Source of the DNA: Candidatus Cloacimonas sp. | GTDB taxonomy: Bacteria > Cloacimonadota > Cloacimonadia > Cloacimonadales > Cloacimonadaceae | DNA length: 64,000 bases | Assembly: GCA_023227825.1 (NCBI GenBank) | Contig: JALOCJ010000001.1 | Span: 186,001-250,000, forward strand | Direction: 5' to 3' | Part shown: positions 8,214 through 18,300 of the stretch, piece after piece | How positions within the stretch are numbered: the first letter of the stretch is position 1 | Layout of the letters: the number at the start of each line of letters is the position of its first letter | Notes under the pieces: model-generated | Told to the model about the DNA's origin: nothing | Database searches by the model: none | The model's input: the letters and a program-made list of their open reading frames with translations, nothing else | Made by a program: the position numbers and the translations under genes

Positions 8214-9815
8214 ATGAATAGACCTAAGCAGAAACTTGCTCTGATCTCAATAATCAGTATCTGGGTGCTAAGTGCCTTACTACTTGTTGTAGCAACCAAT
8301 GCTTATGCCCAAAACCGTCCGCAAAGCACAAATTTATATTCTCAGGTGCAGCTTTTCAGTGAGGTTCTTTACAAACTAAAGCAATATTATGTAACTGATT
8401 TGAATGATGAAGAACTTATTAAAGCTGCTATTGAGGGTATGCTTAGTTCCACTGATCCTCATACTTCATATTTTACTCCTGAAGAATTTAAAGAATTTAC
8501 TACTTCTACAAAAGGTTCCTTTGGCGGTTTAGGTATCCAAATAGATAAAATAGGGAACTATATAACCGTAGTTTCCCCCATCGAAGGAACTCCTGCTTAT
8601 AGAATGGGAATTACTGCCGGCGATAAAATTATCAAAGTGGATGATATTTCCGTAGTTGGCTTTTCTACAGATGAGGCAATTAAAAGAATGCGTGGTGATG
8701 TAGGCACCAAAGTTAAAATTACTATCAGTCGTCCCGGTTTACCTGAACCCATAGATTTTGAAATTATCCGTGAGACCATTAAAATAAAGAGCATTCCTTA
8801 TAGTTTCAAACTTGATAATGGTGTCGGTTACATTCGCATCACTCAATTTAATGAAAATACTGTAACCGAGCTAAGAGCCGCTCTTGATAACCTGGAAAAA
8901 CAAAATGTCAAGGGCTTGATTATAGACCTGCGTTGGAATCCGGGAGGACTTTTAGACCAGGCAGTGGATACAGTTAATGAATTTATCGGGAAAAACCGTT
9001 TAGTGGTAGAAACCAAAGGCAGAACTGAAAACAAGCAACTCTATACCAGATTTGATGTTAAAGAAAGAAACTATCCTATTATCGTTCTTGTAAATGAAGC
9101 TTCTGCATCCGCATCGGAAATTTTTGCCGGCAGCTTACAAGATTGGGATAAGGGCTTAGTTATGGGCAAAAATACTTTCGGGAAAGGCAGTGTGCAACAG
9201 CTTATTCCTCTTTCCAACGGCAATGGAATTAAAATTACTACTGCCTATTATTACATCAAAAGTGGACGCTGTATTCATAAAATGAGTAATGACAAACTAC
9301 TTACAGGCAAAGATGTTAGCGAAGAAGACCTGAAAAAAGAAACCGAAACCAACCTCCAGCAGGTCTATTATACTGCCAATAACCGTAAGGTCTACGGAGG
9401 AGGAGGAATTCAACCTGATATTACAGTAGAAAGCGATTTCCTCACTCTTTTCGGAGTGGAATTACGCCGTAAAAATGTATTCTTCAATTTTGCTGTGGAC
9501 TATTTAGTGCAGCATAACCACCAGTTTGATATCAATACCGAAATTGATAACAGAATTATGAACGAATTCTTGGCTTATGTATCTAAAAACGATATTAAAT
9601 ACTCTCAAGCTGATGTGGATAGCGCCAATAGTTTTATCCGCACTTCTATTAAAAGTGAACTTGTCCGCAAAGTTTATGGTGACGAAGATGCATATAAAAT
9701 AACTATTTATCAGGATAAACAGCTGATGGAAGCTATTTCTCTGTTTGATCGTTTTAAAACCTTAGAACAGATGTTTGCCTATGCTGCTTCTCTGAATGAG
9801 AAAAAAGAAAAATAA
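8214..9815 (+). CDS. ctpA: Carboxy-terminal processing peptidase, S41 family
   Basis: This 533-residue periplasmic serine protease has an N-terminal signal/anchor segment (residues 8-32), a PDZ domain (about 105-190, starting GGLGIQI and containing SPIEGTPAYRMGI), and the S41 core. Catalytic Ser lies in NEASASASEIFAG near residue 299 and the general-base Lys in FGKGSVQQL near 324. CtpA/Prc proteases cut proteins from the C-terminus, usually in envelope quality control. The ATG follows the tmk stop directly with AGGAG upstream. It ends the 10 kb plus-strand run. Confidence 0.95.
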   Translation: MNRPKQKLALISIISIWVLSALLLVVATNAYAQNRPQSTNLYSQVQLFSEVLYKLKQYYVTDLNDEELIKAAIEGMLSSTDPHTSYFTPEEFKEFTTSTKGSFGGLGIQIDKIGNYITVVSPIEGTPAYRMGITAGDKIIKVDDISVVGFSTDEAIKRMRGDVGTKVKITISRPGLPEPIDFEIIRETIKIKSIPYSFKLDNGVGYIRITQFNENTVTELRAALDNLEKQNVKGLIIDLRWNPGGLLDQAVDTVNEFIGKNRLVVETKGRTENKQLYTRFDVKERNYPIIVLVNEASASASEIFAGSLQDWDKGLVMGKNTFGKGSVQQLIPLSNGNGIKITTAYYYIKSGRCIHKMSNDKLLTGKDVSEEDLKKETETNLQQVYYTANNRKVYGGGGIQPDITVESDFLTLFGVELRRKNVFFNFAVDYLVQHNHQFDINTEIDNRIMNEFLAYVSKNDIKYSQADVDSANSFIRTSIKSELVRKVYGDEDAYKITIYQDKQLMEAISLFDRFKTLEQMFAYAASLNEKKEK

Positions 9816-9823
9816 CCCAGGAT

Positions 9824-9955
9824 GGTTGACCTCCCGGTCAACCCACCTCTCACGATTTATTTCGTTACCGCAAAATTGGTAGCAATAGCAAAGCTCGGTT
9901 GGCAGTGGAACGACGGGGACGTCGTTCTTCCGGATGGTTGACGTCCTCGTCCACC
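9824..9955. repeat. Cluster of palindromic repeats between convergent genes
   Basis: Three short palindromes stand in the 209-bp gap between the ctpA and fetB stops: GGTTGACCTCCCGGTCAACC at 9824-9843, AACGACGGGGACGTCGTT at 9909-9926, and GGTTGACGTCCTCGTCCACC at 9936-9955. Between them is TTTATTTCGTTACCGC, half of a third hairpin seen again near 26260. The same modules recur at 26194-26497 and 47318-47494. In RNA they would fold as hairpins on either strand and could end transcription of both converging genes; that role is inferred. Confidence 0.8.
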
Positions 9956-10024
9956 AGCACCGGTACGTACAGGCGGATGTTGTTTTTCCGGATTTGATTT
10001 CCTGTCCTATACTCATTTTCAGTT

Positions 10025-10789
10025 TTATGGTTTAGGAAGATAGAACTTATCAAACCTTTTTCTCAGATATATGTTGATAGCTGTATAATCGGTAATCGTA
10101 ACTCCGCTGAAGATACCAATCATAATCATCATTTGGTATTTAATAGCTACCAGAGGTGAGGCACCGCCTAAAATTTGACCGGTCATCATTCCAGGCAAAG
10201 TTACCAGTCCCATAGAAGCAATCGTAAGCAATTCCGGCATTAGAGCTGCCTGCATTGCTTTTCTGAAAGCAGGAAGGATAGCTTCCCATTGGCTTGCACC
10301 CAAAGAAAGACGAGTGTAATATGCTTTCCAATTTTCGGAAAGACCACTTTCAAAGCGTTCCAGAGCTAAAGCACAATTATTCATACTGTTACCTAAAATC
10401 ATTCCATAGATAGGAATTAAAAACATTGGTGTAAATAAAGGTTTCGGCCGCAGAACAACAATTATCAGCCAAGGCATAACAATCAGGGTAGTAGTTAAAA
10501 GTGAAAATATCAAAACTGGTAAGAGAATTTTTTTCTGAAATTTGAGCCGTCCTTTCAAGGTTAAAACCGCATTTGCCAACATAACAAGCATCCAAAGAAA
10601 GGTTAGCCACGGATTTTCTCTGTTAAAAATAAACTGTAGAATCAAGCCAATAATTGCCAGTTGCACAATCATTCTGGCGAAAGAATTAAAAAGTTGACCG
10701 CTCAATTTCAGTTTCAAAGTTCTAAAAATCAAAAGCGGGAAAATTAGAAGTAAAGCTGCTAGCAGCAATCTATAAATGCTGATATCCAT
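10025..10789 (-). CDS. fetB: Iron-efflux-type ABC transporter permease, FetB/UPF0014 family
   Basis: This 254-residue polytopic membrane protein has about seven hydrophobic segments. The family's central block is visible: PIYGMILGNSMNNCALALERF, then the LSLGASQWEAILPAFRKAMQAAL loop and LPGMMTGQILGGASPL. These match FetB/YbbM-type permeases, which with FetA export iron and protect against oxidative stress in E. coli. The ATP-binding partner lies immediately upstream on the same strand with a four-base gap, as in fetAB. Substrate here is inferred from family only. Confidence 0.85.
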   Translation of the reverse strand: MDISIYRLLLAALLLIFPLLIFRTLKLKLSGQLFNSFARMIVQLAIIGLILQFIFNRENPWLTFLWMLVMLANAVLTLKGRLKFQKKILLPVLIFSLLTTTLIVMPWLIIVVLRPKPLFTPMFLIPIYGMILGNSMNNCALALERFESGLSENWKAYYTRLSLGASQWEAILPAFRKAMQAALMPELLTIASMGLVTLPGMMTGQILGGASPLVAIKYQMMIMIGIFSGVTITDYTAINIYLRKRFDKFYLPKP

Positions 10790-10793
10790 TATT

Positions 10794-11453
10794 TTATATC
10801 CTCCTGTCTACGATTGTTCCATTTTCCAGAACCCAATTTCTTTGCCACTTGTTTTGCCAAAGCGGATCGTGGGAAATAGCAATTACAGTTCCTGCAAAAT
10901 TGTTAAAAATACATTCAGAAATAATCCCTGAGGTCTTTTGATCCAGTGCGGAAGTAATTTCATCAAGCAATAGAATATCCGGTTGCAATTGCAAAACTCT
11001 GATTAAGGCAATGCGTTGTTTTTCACCACCCGAAAGCTGAGAGGTATGTTTTTTTAGATATTCATAAGGCAACTGAAATGAAGTAAACAAATTTCTAATT
11101 CTTTCCTGCCTATCAGATAAACGCCTGTGTTTCAAAGAACTGTAATGAAGGGGAAGGTCTAAAACCTCTTGCACATTGGCATCTTCCAAATAGGGCTCTT
11201 GTAACACCATACAAATCTTGCTACGTAAGATTTCGGGTTGATATTCCACTATATTTTTCCCTTCAAACAGAATTTCTCCTTCATAGTTTCTGTTCATCAA
11301 GTTAAAAGTAGAAAGCAGAGAACTTTTTCCGCTTCCGGTAATTCCGGTAATTAAAATTCGTTCTCTTTTTTCTACTGTTAGTTTTATATCATTCAGCAGG
11401 ACCTGATCACCATAAAAAAGGTGTTTTATATCTATTGATAATATTTCGGACAT
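10794..11453 (-). CDS. fetA: ABC transporter ATP-binding protein, FetA-like
   Basis: This is a 219-residue ABC ATPase with Walker A GITGSGKSS (37-45), Q-loop LQEPYLED, signature LSGGEKQRIALIR, Walker B ILLLDEITSALD and the H-loop ISHDPLW. It pairs with the following FetB-type permease. The ATG chosen has AAGGA six bases upstream; a longer frame to 11507 would add 18 residues but has no SD. The protein resembles the small YbbL/FetA branch in length and in the strongly conserved ITSALD segment. Confidence 0.85.
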   Translation of the reverse strand: MSEILSIDIKHLFYGDQVLLNDIKLTVEKRERILITGITGSGKSSLLSTFNLMNRNYEGEILFEGKNIVEYQPEILRSKICMVLQEPYLEDANVQEVLDLPLHYSSLKHRRLSDRQERIRNLFTSFQLPYEYLKKHTSQLSGGEKQRIALIRVLQLQPDILLLDEITSALDQKTSGIISECIFNNFAGTVIAISHDPLWQNKWQRNWVLENGTIVDRRI

Positions 11454-11530
11454 TAGCAATCCTTCTTTGTTTTTTATGCCTTTTACAACAACTGTAGATT
11501 CAGTCAAGTAAATTGTCTATGGGAAAATAA

Positions 11531-11645
11531 GATTGTTGAGTCCCAAATGTTGGTGTCCATTCCAACTCATTGTTTATTACATTCTTTGAGGGCATCTAAT
11601 ATCCCTCGTAACTAACAATCTATGAAAGACATATAATCAATTTTC
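11531..11645 (-). repeat. Copy 1 of a ~110-bp dispersed repeat
   Basis: Read on the minus strand, this stretch matches 29635-29745 read on the plus strand. Shared landmarks are TTGATxxxT, ACGAGxGATATTAGATxCCCTC, AACAATxAxGTTGGAxTGGAC and CCAACxTTTGGG. By eye roughly three quarters of positions agree. The part GTTGG...CCAAC is itself a small inverted repeat. No coding potential is apparent. The remaining gap up to 11843 shows nothing else I can name. Confidence 0.6.
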
Positions 11646-11843
11646 TTGTTTTCCTCTTGCTTAGTTTTCAGGCATTTTTAACCTAACTCTCAGGCTAAGG
11701 TGATGAAGAGAAAGGATGAAATAGAAGAAAAAAGCTTGACCAAATAAGTTAGGATTTTAGTAATGAAATAATTTATAAGCAAAGGTATAAACCCCTTTGT
11801 CATTCACGCACAAGCAGGAATCCAATGTGTTTAAGAATATAAT

Positions 11844-11861
11844 TTCCTTTCCGGAAAGGAA
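11844..11861. repeat. Perfect 18-bp palindrome before the GerW-family gene
   Basis: TTCCTTTCCGGAAAGGAA is a perfect palindrome ending 28 bases before the ATG at 11890. It could be an operator, or a hairpin in the 5' leader just ahead of the AAGGAG ribosome-binding site. No second copy was noticed, although another small hairpin sits in the equivalent place before 29811. Confidence 0.6.
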
Positions 11862-11889
11862 TATTAAAAAATAAGAAAAGGAGTTAACT

Positions 11890-12306
11890 ATGGAAATCAA
11901 AGAAATACTTGCACAAATCCGCTCTATTGTCAATAATACTATGGGTGGTGGTTTTTCTTTCGGGCAGCCCTCAAAATTAGGTGATCTTTATGTAATTCCG
12001 GTTGCCAGAGTTATTTATGGTATGGGTGGTGGTGTTGATGAAACTACTCCAGAAAAGGAAAAACCAGATAAAGAAAATAGCTCTTCCCCTGCAGAAGAAA
12101 AAGGGAAAAAAGTAAAAGTTAAAGTTGGATTCAGTGGAGGAGGGGGTATTGGATTACAGAGCGTTCCTGTAGGTCTTTTTTCTATTAAGGAAGACCATAT
12201 TAGGTTTCATCCCGTAATTAGCTTTCTTCAAATTATAGCGATGATGAGTTTATCGGCTCTGTTTATTCTGATAAGGAAGAAATTGAGGTATAAAAAGAAA
12301 TACTGA
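11890..12306 (+). CDS. GerW/YtfJ-family protein with C-terminal membrane segment
   Basis: This 138-residue protein matches the GerW (YtfJ) pattern: FGQPSKLGDLYVIPVARVIYG near residues 24-44, a glycine-rich GMGGG, a charged low-complexity linker (about 55-82), then GFSGGGGIGLQSVPVGLF. It ends in a hydrophobic helix (about 113-131) and a Lys/Arg/Tyr tail, so it is probably membrane-anchored. In Bacillus the family is named for spore germination, but homologues are widespread in non-spore-formers with unknown role. A good AAGGAG precedes the ATG. It stands alone. Confidence 0.8.
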   Translation: MEIKEILAQIRSIVNNTMGGGFSFGQPSKLGDLYVIPVARVIYGMGGGVDETTPEKEKPDKENSSSPAEEKGKKVKVKVGFSGGGGIGLQSVPVGLFSIKEDHIRFHPVISFLQIIAMMSLSALFILIRKKLRYKKKY

Positions 12307-12440
12307 ACAATATAATTACAATAAAACGGGTTGGCAAATTCGGAATTCCTACAGCTGCTGGAGTTATGTAAATTTCCTTTGAACTATCTTTTTAGCGAAT
12401 GAAAATTAAGCAACCCATAAACTTGCTTGAGGTGATAGAT

Positions 12441-13421
12441 ATGCTCTCTATTTTTAGTCCCAGTAACTATGCTCCTTTCAATATTGCCTGCGAAGAATAT
12501 ATCCTGAAGAACTTTCCTGAGGATGTATTTTTGCTTTATATAAACAACCCCAGTATTATTGTAGGTAAACATCAAAACACTTTGGCAGAAATAAATTACG
12601 AATGGGTAAGGGAACATAATATTCCGGTTGTGCGTCGTTTAACAGGTGGGGGTTCTGTATTTCACGATCCAGGAAACTTGAATTATTCCTTTTTGATGAA
12701 TGAAAGTGAGGATTTTAACCGTAATTTTGAACGCTATACCAAACCCATTTTAGCTGTCCTTCAGGAGTTGGGAATTCCTGCCATTTTAGAAGGAAGAAAC
12801 GACCTTACTATCAATGGCTGCAAGTTTTCCGGGAACGCTAAAACCAATGCCTTCGGAAAAACTCTCCAGCATGGAACTATCCTTTTCAGCTCCAATATTT
12901 CAGACCTCACCGCGGCTCTAAAACCGAGAGAAGAAAAGTTTAACGATAAAGCGGTAAAATCCGTGCAGGCAAGAGTTACAAATGTTTCCGACCACCTTCC
13001 TTATCCTCTTTCTTTGCAGGATTTTGTCACTTTAGTTAGGGCAAAAGTGAGAACTATGTATCCCGATATTCAGGATTATACTTTTTCCCTCAGAGATAAA
13101 GAGGAAATCCAAGCTCTAATGAACAGTAAATATGATACTTGGGAATGGAACTTTGGCAAATCACCCCGCTATAATTTGTGCCATTCCCTTAAAACAAAAG
13201 TAGGAATAATTGAATTCTACCTCCTGGTAAATAAAGGTATCATTGAAGAAGTGAATATCTACGGCGATTTTTTTACTAACCGCGAAATTAGCGAACTGGA
13301 AAATGCCCTCTGCGGAATTGAACATAAACCTGAGAAAGTAGCGGAAGTGCTGAAAGATATGGAATATAAAAGCTTTTTCGGAGAGGTGAAACTGGAAGAA
13401 ATCGTGAAGGCAATGTTTTGA
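12441..13421 (+). CDS. lplA: Lipoate-protein ligase A
   Basis: This 326-residue ligase activates lipoate with ATP and attaches it to lysines of lipoyl-domain proteins (2-oxoacid dehydrogenases, GcvH). Visible blocks: VVRRLTGGGSVFHDPGNLNYS (cut short here), the NGCKFSGNA loop with the conserved Lys, and LQHGTILFSSN. A C-terminal accessory domain (about 240-326) is present, as in full-length LplA. The ATG chosen has GAGGTGAT close upstream; a longer in-frame ATG at 12399 lacks an SD. No lipoyl-dependent genes lie nearby. Confidence 0.92.
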   Translation: MLSIFSPSNYAPFNIACEEYILKNFPEDVFLLYINNPSIIVGKHQNTLAEINYEWVREHNIPVVRRLTGGGSVFHDPGNLNYSFLMNESEDFNRNFERYTKPILAVLQELGIPAILEGRNDLTINGCKFSGNAKTNAFGKTLQHGTILFSSNISDLTAALKPREEKFNDKAVKSVQARVTNVSDHLPYPLSLQDFVTLVRAKVRTMYPDIQDYTFSLRDKEEIQALMNSKYDTWEWNFGKSPRYNLCHSLKTKVGIIEFYLLVNKGIIEEVNIYGDFFTNREISELENALCGIEHKPEKVAEVLKDMEYKSFFGEVKLEEIVKAMF

Positions 13422-13575
13422 TTTTTACAAAGAGGAAAAGAGAAAAAGAGAAATGACAAGAAAGTAGAAAAACCAGAAAGGGGGACACATTTATGTAGAG
13501 GGTGGCGTAAGCCCCTCGGGAAAAGAAGAATATTACTATTCCCTCTCTATTTATTTTTCAGGTTTCACCTTTTTT
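13422..13575. other. Non-coding stretch with purine-rich repeat
   Basis: No gene is visible. The first part (ACAAAGAGGAAAAGAG... near 13428) resembles the AC-AAAGAGAAAAAGAGGAAAAG repeat found near 18691 and at the window end. A small GC-rich inverted stretch (GGGTGGCGTAAGCCCC) lies near 13500. Confidence 0.4.
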
Positions 13576-13681
13576 ACGATAAAATGTGTAGACCAAGGAC
13601 GCTGTTCCTCCGTAAAAAAAAACTACAATAAAAAAATTCTGTCAGACAAAATGCAGAGATTCAGCAAATTCCGACTACACA
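13576..13681 (+). repeat. Left copy of a ~104-bp direct repeat flanking an HsdR_N-like gene
   Basis: This copy runs from ACGATAAAATGTGTAGAC to CCGACTACACA. It has the same orientation as the copy at 15005-15108, and by eye about 85% of positions agree. Shared blocks include AGGACGCTGTTCCTCC (itself an inverted repeat), CAGACAAAATGCAGA and ACTACACA. The two copies bracket the gene at 13828-14904. Confidence 0.85.
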
Positions 13682-13827
13682 TCATTAAGACAATTAAATT
13701 TGAATTTTATGTGTTATATTCACGGTAATATGTAAGCTAAAGAGAAAGAAAAGCCAATAGAAATAATATTTTAGTTGACACAATCTTTCAAGATAAAAAG
13801 GATGAAAAAAAGTTATTGGAGGTTCCA

Positions 13828-14904
13828 ATGGATTTCAAGGATGAGATTAAGCAAATAGCTGACAAAATTGAAATGCAGAAAGATCAAATTCAAACGGAAG
13901 AAGCTACAAAAAATGCCTTTATACTTCCATTTATTAAGGCATTAGGATATGATATATTTAACCCTTTTGAAGTTATTCCGGAATATGTATGTGATATAGG
14001 GACAAAAAAAGGAGAAAAAATTGACTATGCCATCTTAAAAGAGAATAAACCTATTATCCTTATTGAATGTAAACATTGGAAAAGTGAGTTAAACCTTTAC
14101 GAAAGCCAACTACTTAGATATTTTCATGTGTCAAAAGCAAAGTTTGGCATTCTTACAAGTGGAATTATTTATCGCTTTTATACTGATTTGAAAGAACCAA
14201 ATAAAATGGACGAAAAGCCATTTTTTGAGATAAACCTTACAGATATTAGAGAAAATCAAATTGAAGAATTAAAAAAATTCCATAAATCCTATTTTGACAT
14301 TGATAATATTCTTAGCACTGCTAGTGAATTGCAATATACAAATGAACTCAAGAATATGATTCATAATGAAATAATTAATCCAAGTGAACCAATGGTTCGT
14401 TTGTTAGCAAAAAATATTTATTCTAAACCTCTAACAAGCAAGATCATTGAACAATTCACTGAGCTTGTTAAAAAATCAGTGAATTCAGTTATTAGTGATA
14501 TCATTACAGAAAGATTAAAAACTGTCCTAATTAAAGAAAAGGAAGCAGAAACTGATAAGAAAAAGGAAGAAAAAGACAATATAATTAAAGATGATGGGAT
14601 AAATACAACAATTGAAGAGATAGAAGCATTCTATATAGTTAAAGCCATTGTTTCTAAGCGAGTTGCTCTAAGTAGAATTACCTATAAAGATACTAAGTCA
14701 TATTTTGTAATTATGCTAGATGACAAAATCCAAAAACCTATTTGTAGATTAGAAATAGGTAAAAATACAATAATATTAAAAACTTTTGATGAAGACAAGT
14801 ATGGGAAAAGGCATAAACTTAATTCATTAGAACAAATATATGATTATTCTAAACGGCTACTTGATACGGTTGATAAATACGAAAGTAGTAATAATAAGAA
14901 GTAA
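13828..14904 (+). CDS. Solitary restriction-endonuclease-like protein with HsdR N-terminal (PD-(D/E)xK) domain
   Basis: The N-terminal ~170 residues match the HSDR_N / Type I R-subunit nuclease fold: the EEATKNAFILPFIKALGYD helix with the upstream conserved Glu, then D66 and the E80-C-K82 catalytic triplet (ILIECKHW), then QLLRYF and GILTSGIIYRFYTD. The middle (170-260) is helical and charged, with a Lys/Glu-rich linker (about 230-255), followed by a small beta-rich C-terminal domain. There is no helicase part and no methylase or specificity gene nearby. Many genomes carry such orphan HsdR_N proteins of unknown role. The ATG has GGAGG five bases upstream. It sits between long direct repeats, which suggests a cassette gained by transfer. 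Confidence 0.8.
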   Translation: MDFKDEIKQIADKIEMQKDQIQTEEATKNAFILPFIKALGYDIFNPFEVIPEYVCDIGTKKGEKIDYAILKENKPIILIECKHWKSELNLYESQLLRYFHVSKAKFGILTSGIIYRFYTDLKEPNKMDEKPFFEINLTDIRENQIEELKKFHKSYFDIDNILSTASELQYTNELKNMIHNEIINPSEPMVRLLAKNIYSKPLTSKIIEQFTELVKKSVNSVISDIITERLKTVLIKEKEAETDKKKEEKDNIIKDDGINTTIEEIEAFYIVKAIVSKRVALSRITYKDTKSYFVIMLDDKIQKPICRLEIGKNTIILKTFDEDKYGKRHKLNSLEQIYDYSKRLLDTVDKYESSNNKK

Positions 14905-14933
14905 AGTGATTGATAATAATTTAATTTCAATGT

Positions 14934-15008
14934 AAGTCAGGAGTCGTCTGTGTCTCAATAACTTTTAATATTTTTACATATTTGTTTGTCAGTACGGAAT
15001 CGTGACGA
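14934..15008 (+). repeat. Hairpin repeat with AAGTCAGGAGTC end
   Basis: This ~75-bp element starts AAGTCAGGAGTCGTC and ends CGTGACGA. It is the most diverged copy of the family also seen at 18768-18844 and 18977-19053, sharing TTAATATTTTTA and ATTTGTTTG in the middle. It directly abuts the right copy of the 104-bp direct repeat. Confidence 0.7.
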
Positions 15009-15108
15009 TAATATGTGTAGACGGAGGACGCTGTTCCTCCTCAAAAAAACCTACACTAAAAAGTTCTAACAGACAAAATGCAGAACTTCAACAAGTTCCA
15101 ACTACACA
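15005..15108 (+). repeat. Right copy of the ~104-bp direct repeat
   Basis: It matches 13576-13681 in the same orientation. It runs from ACGATAATATGTGTAGAC, through the small hairpin GGAGGACGCTGTTCCTCC, to CAACTACACA. The rest of the gap down to 15331 is non-coding. Confidence 0.85.
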
Positions 15109-15195
15109 ATGGCTACAGACTTTCTTTGTTATCTATCTTTCTATCTAATATAATTTTCATATTGAAAAGGGATAATATTTTCTTATATTATGTGT

Positions 15196-15215
15196 ATTCC
15201 TGCTTTTGCAGGAAT
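15196..15215. repeat. ATTCCTGC-TTTT-GCAGGAAT hairpin
   Basis: A perfect 8-bp stem with a TTTT loop lies 117 bases beyond the stop of the minus-strand helicase gene. It has no clear T-tract on either side, so a terminator role is doubtful. It looks like a dispersed REP-type hairpin. Confidence 0.5.
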
Positions 15216-15331
15216 GTCAAATGACTTTTTATTCAAGAAATGACATAAATATTTTACGATGCTTGCCTTGGGTTTCCCCTTTTCCCCTTTTCACTTTCCT
15301 CCAGACCTATTGATCTCTTGACCTCTTGACC

Positions 15332-18300
15332 CTATTCCGAATAGCTAAAAAGTTTCTTTATATCTTCTTTCGTCATTGCCTTCAGCACATTTTGTCCACC
15401 CTCAATAACCGTTTCAAAGAGTTCGCGTTTGTTTTGTTGCAGTTGCAGGATTTTTTCTTCCACAGTGCCTTTGGTAATCAGACGAAAAACTTGAACCTTA
15501 TGTGTTTGTCCGATTCTGTGAGTTCTATCTATTGCCTGATTTTCCACCATTGGATTCCACCAGGGATCATATAGGATAACGGTATCTGCAGCAGTTAAGT
15601 TAAGTCCCGTTCCACCTGCTTTCAAGGAGATTAAAAAGAGTTTAATCTCGGGATTGGTTTCAAAGCTTTTTATGGGAGTAACTCTATCCTTGGTTTGTCC
15701 ATCCAGATAGCAATAGGGCAAGGAATTTGCTTCCAAGACCTTCCGAATAATGGACAGCATTTGGACAAACTGACTGAAAATCAAGACCTTATGTCCTGCA
15801 TTTGTCGCTTCCGTAACCAGTTCCAGAAGCTGTTCCAGTTTGGAGGATGCTTCCAGTTCCGGTAAAATATCGCCATTGGCAAGATGAGGGTGATTGCAGA
15901 CCTGTCTTAGTTTTGTAAGTGCAGCTAAAATATGAATATAGCTTGTCATTTCTTTTCCCTCCGGCAGGAGTTTTTTATGCACCATATCCAAAATTTGCAG
16001 GTAAAGTTTTTCCTGCAGGGTAGTTAGTTTGCACCAGGAAATTTGTTCCTGTTTATCCGGAAGTTCCAGGAGCACATCTTTTTTTATTCTGCGCAGCATA
16101 AAAGGGGCAACCATTCGGGATAAAGAAAGTCGGGCAGTTATTTCTCCTTCAGCAGGCAGATAATTCTGTTTAAATTTATTCAGAGTGCCTAAATAGCCGG
16201 GGTTCAGGAAATCAAATATAGACCAAAGTTCGGTAAGATTATTTTCAATAGGAGTTCCCGTTAAAGCCAAACGGTGTTTGCTTTTCAGTTTTTTGATGGC
16301 GGAAGTGCGTTGAGCGGAAACATTTTTAATATTTTGTGCTTCATCCAGAACAATCCATTCAAACTCCATATTTTTCAGGTAAGCAACATCTCCCAAAACC
16401 ATAGAATAGCTCATAATAAAGAGCTGGACATTAGGATTGGAGAGGATTTCCATCCGGGTCGTTTTATTACCATCCACAATGGCAAAAGGGATATTAGTAT
16501 GGAACTTGTCAATTTCCGCAGCCCAATTATAAAGCAAGGTCTTAGGACAAATTACCAGTGAGACCTGCCCCAAAGTTGTAGATAAAATGGCAGAAAGTGC
16601 CTGAATGGTTTTTCCCAAGCCCATTTCATCGGCAAGAATACCATTTAAGTGATAATGTGCCAACATCTTAATCCAGGCAACACCGGCTTTTTGATAACCG
16701 CGTAAAACGGTTTGCAAATAGAGAGGTAAGGTTTCAGGACCTTCCAATCGCCTTTTTAGTAACGCCTCATAAAATCCTTCTAACCATTCATCACCCTGCA
16801 TTCTAAAGGCAGGATTATCTTCCCGCAATTTAAGATAATAGGGCAGGTTCATCATTCGGGAACGATACACCTGATCAGTTTTATGTTCACTGCGGGAAAG
16901 GAGTTCTTCCACTTCATAAAAGACCTGCGGATTACTGATAAACACAAGGCGTCCATCCGAGGTATGCAAAAATTCCTCTTTACTGCGGAAAAAGCGTTTC
17001 AGTTCTTCGTGCGTAAAATTCAAATCCCGATAATGGTAACGGACTTCATAGGTAAACCAGTCAATATCTTCTTCGTGACGAGCAATAAGCTCCACCTGCA
17101 AAGGAATTTTAGCCACAAAGTAATTCCCCAATTCCGGGTCAATTTGAATATCCCAATCCTGATCACTAAGTTCAAAAATAGCAGTCCGCAATTGTTCAAT
17201 TCTTTCTTTTCCGCTAAAAACCAATTCGGCATATTGTTCCAAACGGTTCATTTCCGGTTCGGGAAGTTTATTCAGCAGTTCCTGTGTTTTAGCAAAAAGC
17301 TCCGGGGTTAAATGAAACCAGGCACTACCATTTTTATCAGGAGAAGTATATTGAGAATAAACAAGGGGCTTACCAAAACGCAAAACGGAAAGGGGAATTT
17401 CCCTTTCCTGCGAAAAAACAAGGGAACCGCCAATCAATATTTTATCGCCCAATTTCTTGATATGCAAACGCTTAACAGGTATTTCATCAACAAGTTCCGG
17501 GAGCACAATGTTTTCCTCAAAATCAAGATAAATTCCTTGTGCATTCAGTTCACGATGCACCAGGCAACGATAATAAACCAAATCTCTGGCAGTTAAAACC
17601 TCTCCCCTGCTAAAAATATTATCTATCACTTCTTTACGGAAAGGTAGGTTGATTTTATACACCTGATTACGGAAAAACAACCAGGTAGGGTTTCCGGCAA
17701 ACCAAACAGAGAGTTCATCTATAATAACAGCCCGTAAAGCATAGTTCTTTGTTCCAGCTGGCTCAATTCTTAAGGATAGCGGATAGGGCTGTTGCTGAAA
17801 AATAAGCTCTTCCCCTGTTTCTTTAATTACAAAACGGGTATGGCAATTTTGCATAATAAAAAGGGCTTTAGCAAAATCACTTTTGTAAATTGACCAGAAC
17901 TTGTTTTTGTGACTATAGGCACAGCGGTTTTGGTTTAAAAAGGAGAAAAGATGAAGGTCTGCCTCTCTAAAAGCACCCATATTGGCAGTGTAATATTCAA
18001 TCTGGCGTTGAGGAATATCGGTTATTTCTTCCCGGGAGTATAGTTTACCCATTAATACCGGCTCAAGCGGAGTAAGGTCTTGATGATAAAAACGGATTTT
18101 ATCACTTTCAGGATTATAAATTCCCTCCACATAAAGAACTGCATTACGGGCAATATTCAGCCATAATTCATTGCCACTAAGAGCATTACCATCACAGGTC
18201 TCAACTACCTCTTCCTCAAAAATGCGGGTGCTTAAATTCAAATAAGCATAACGCAAAATGGATAGATAATGACGACAGGATTCATCTGTATAACACTGAG

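Noticed and set aside
13828..14904. Complete Type I restriction system
   Set aside because: Only the nuclease-like part is present; no helicase domain, no hsdM or hsdS.
15196..15215. Terminator for the SNF2 gene
   Set aside because: The hairpin is good but has no T-tract and lies over 100 bases past the stop.
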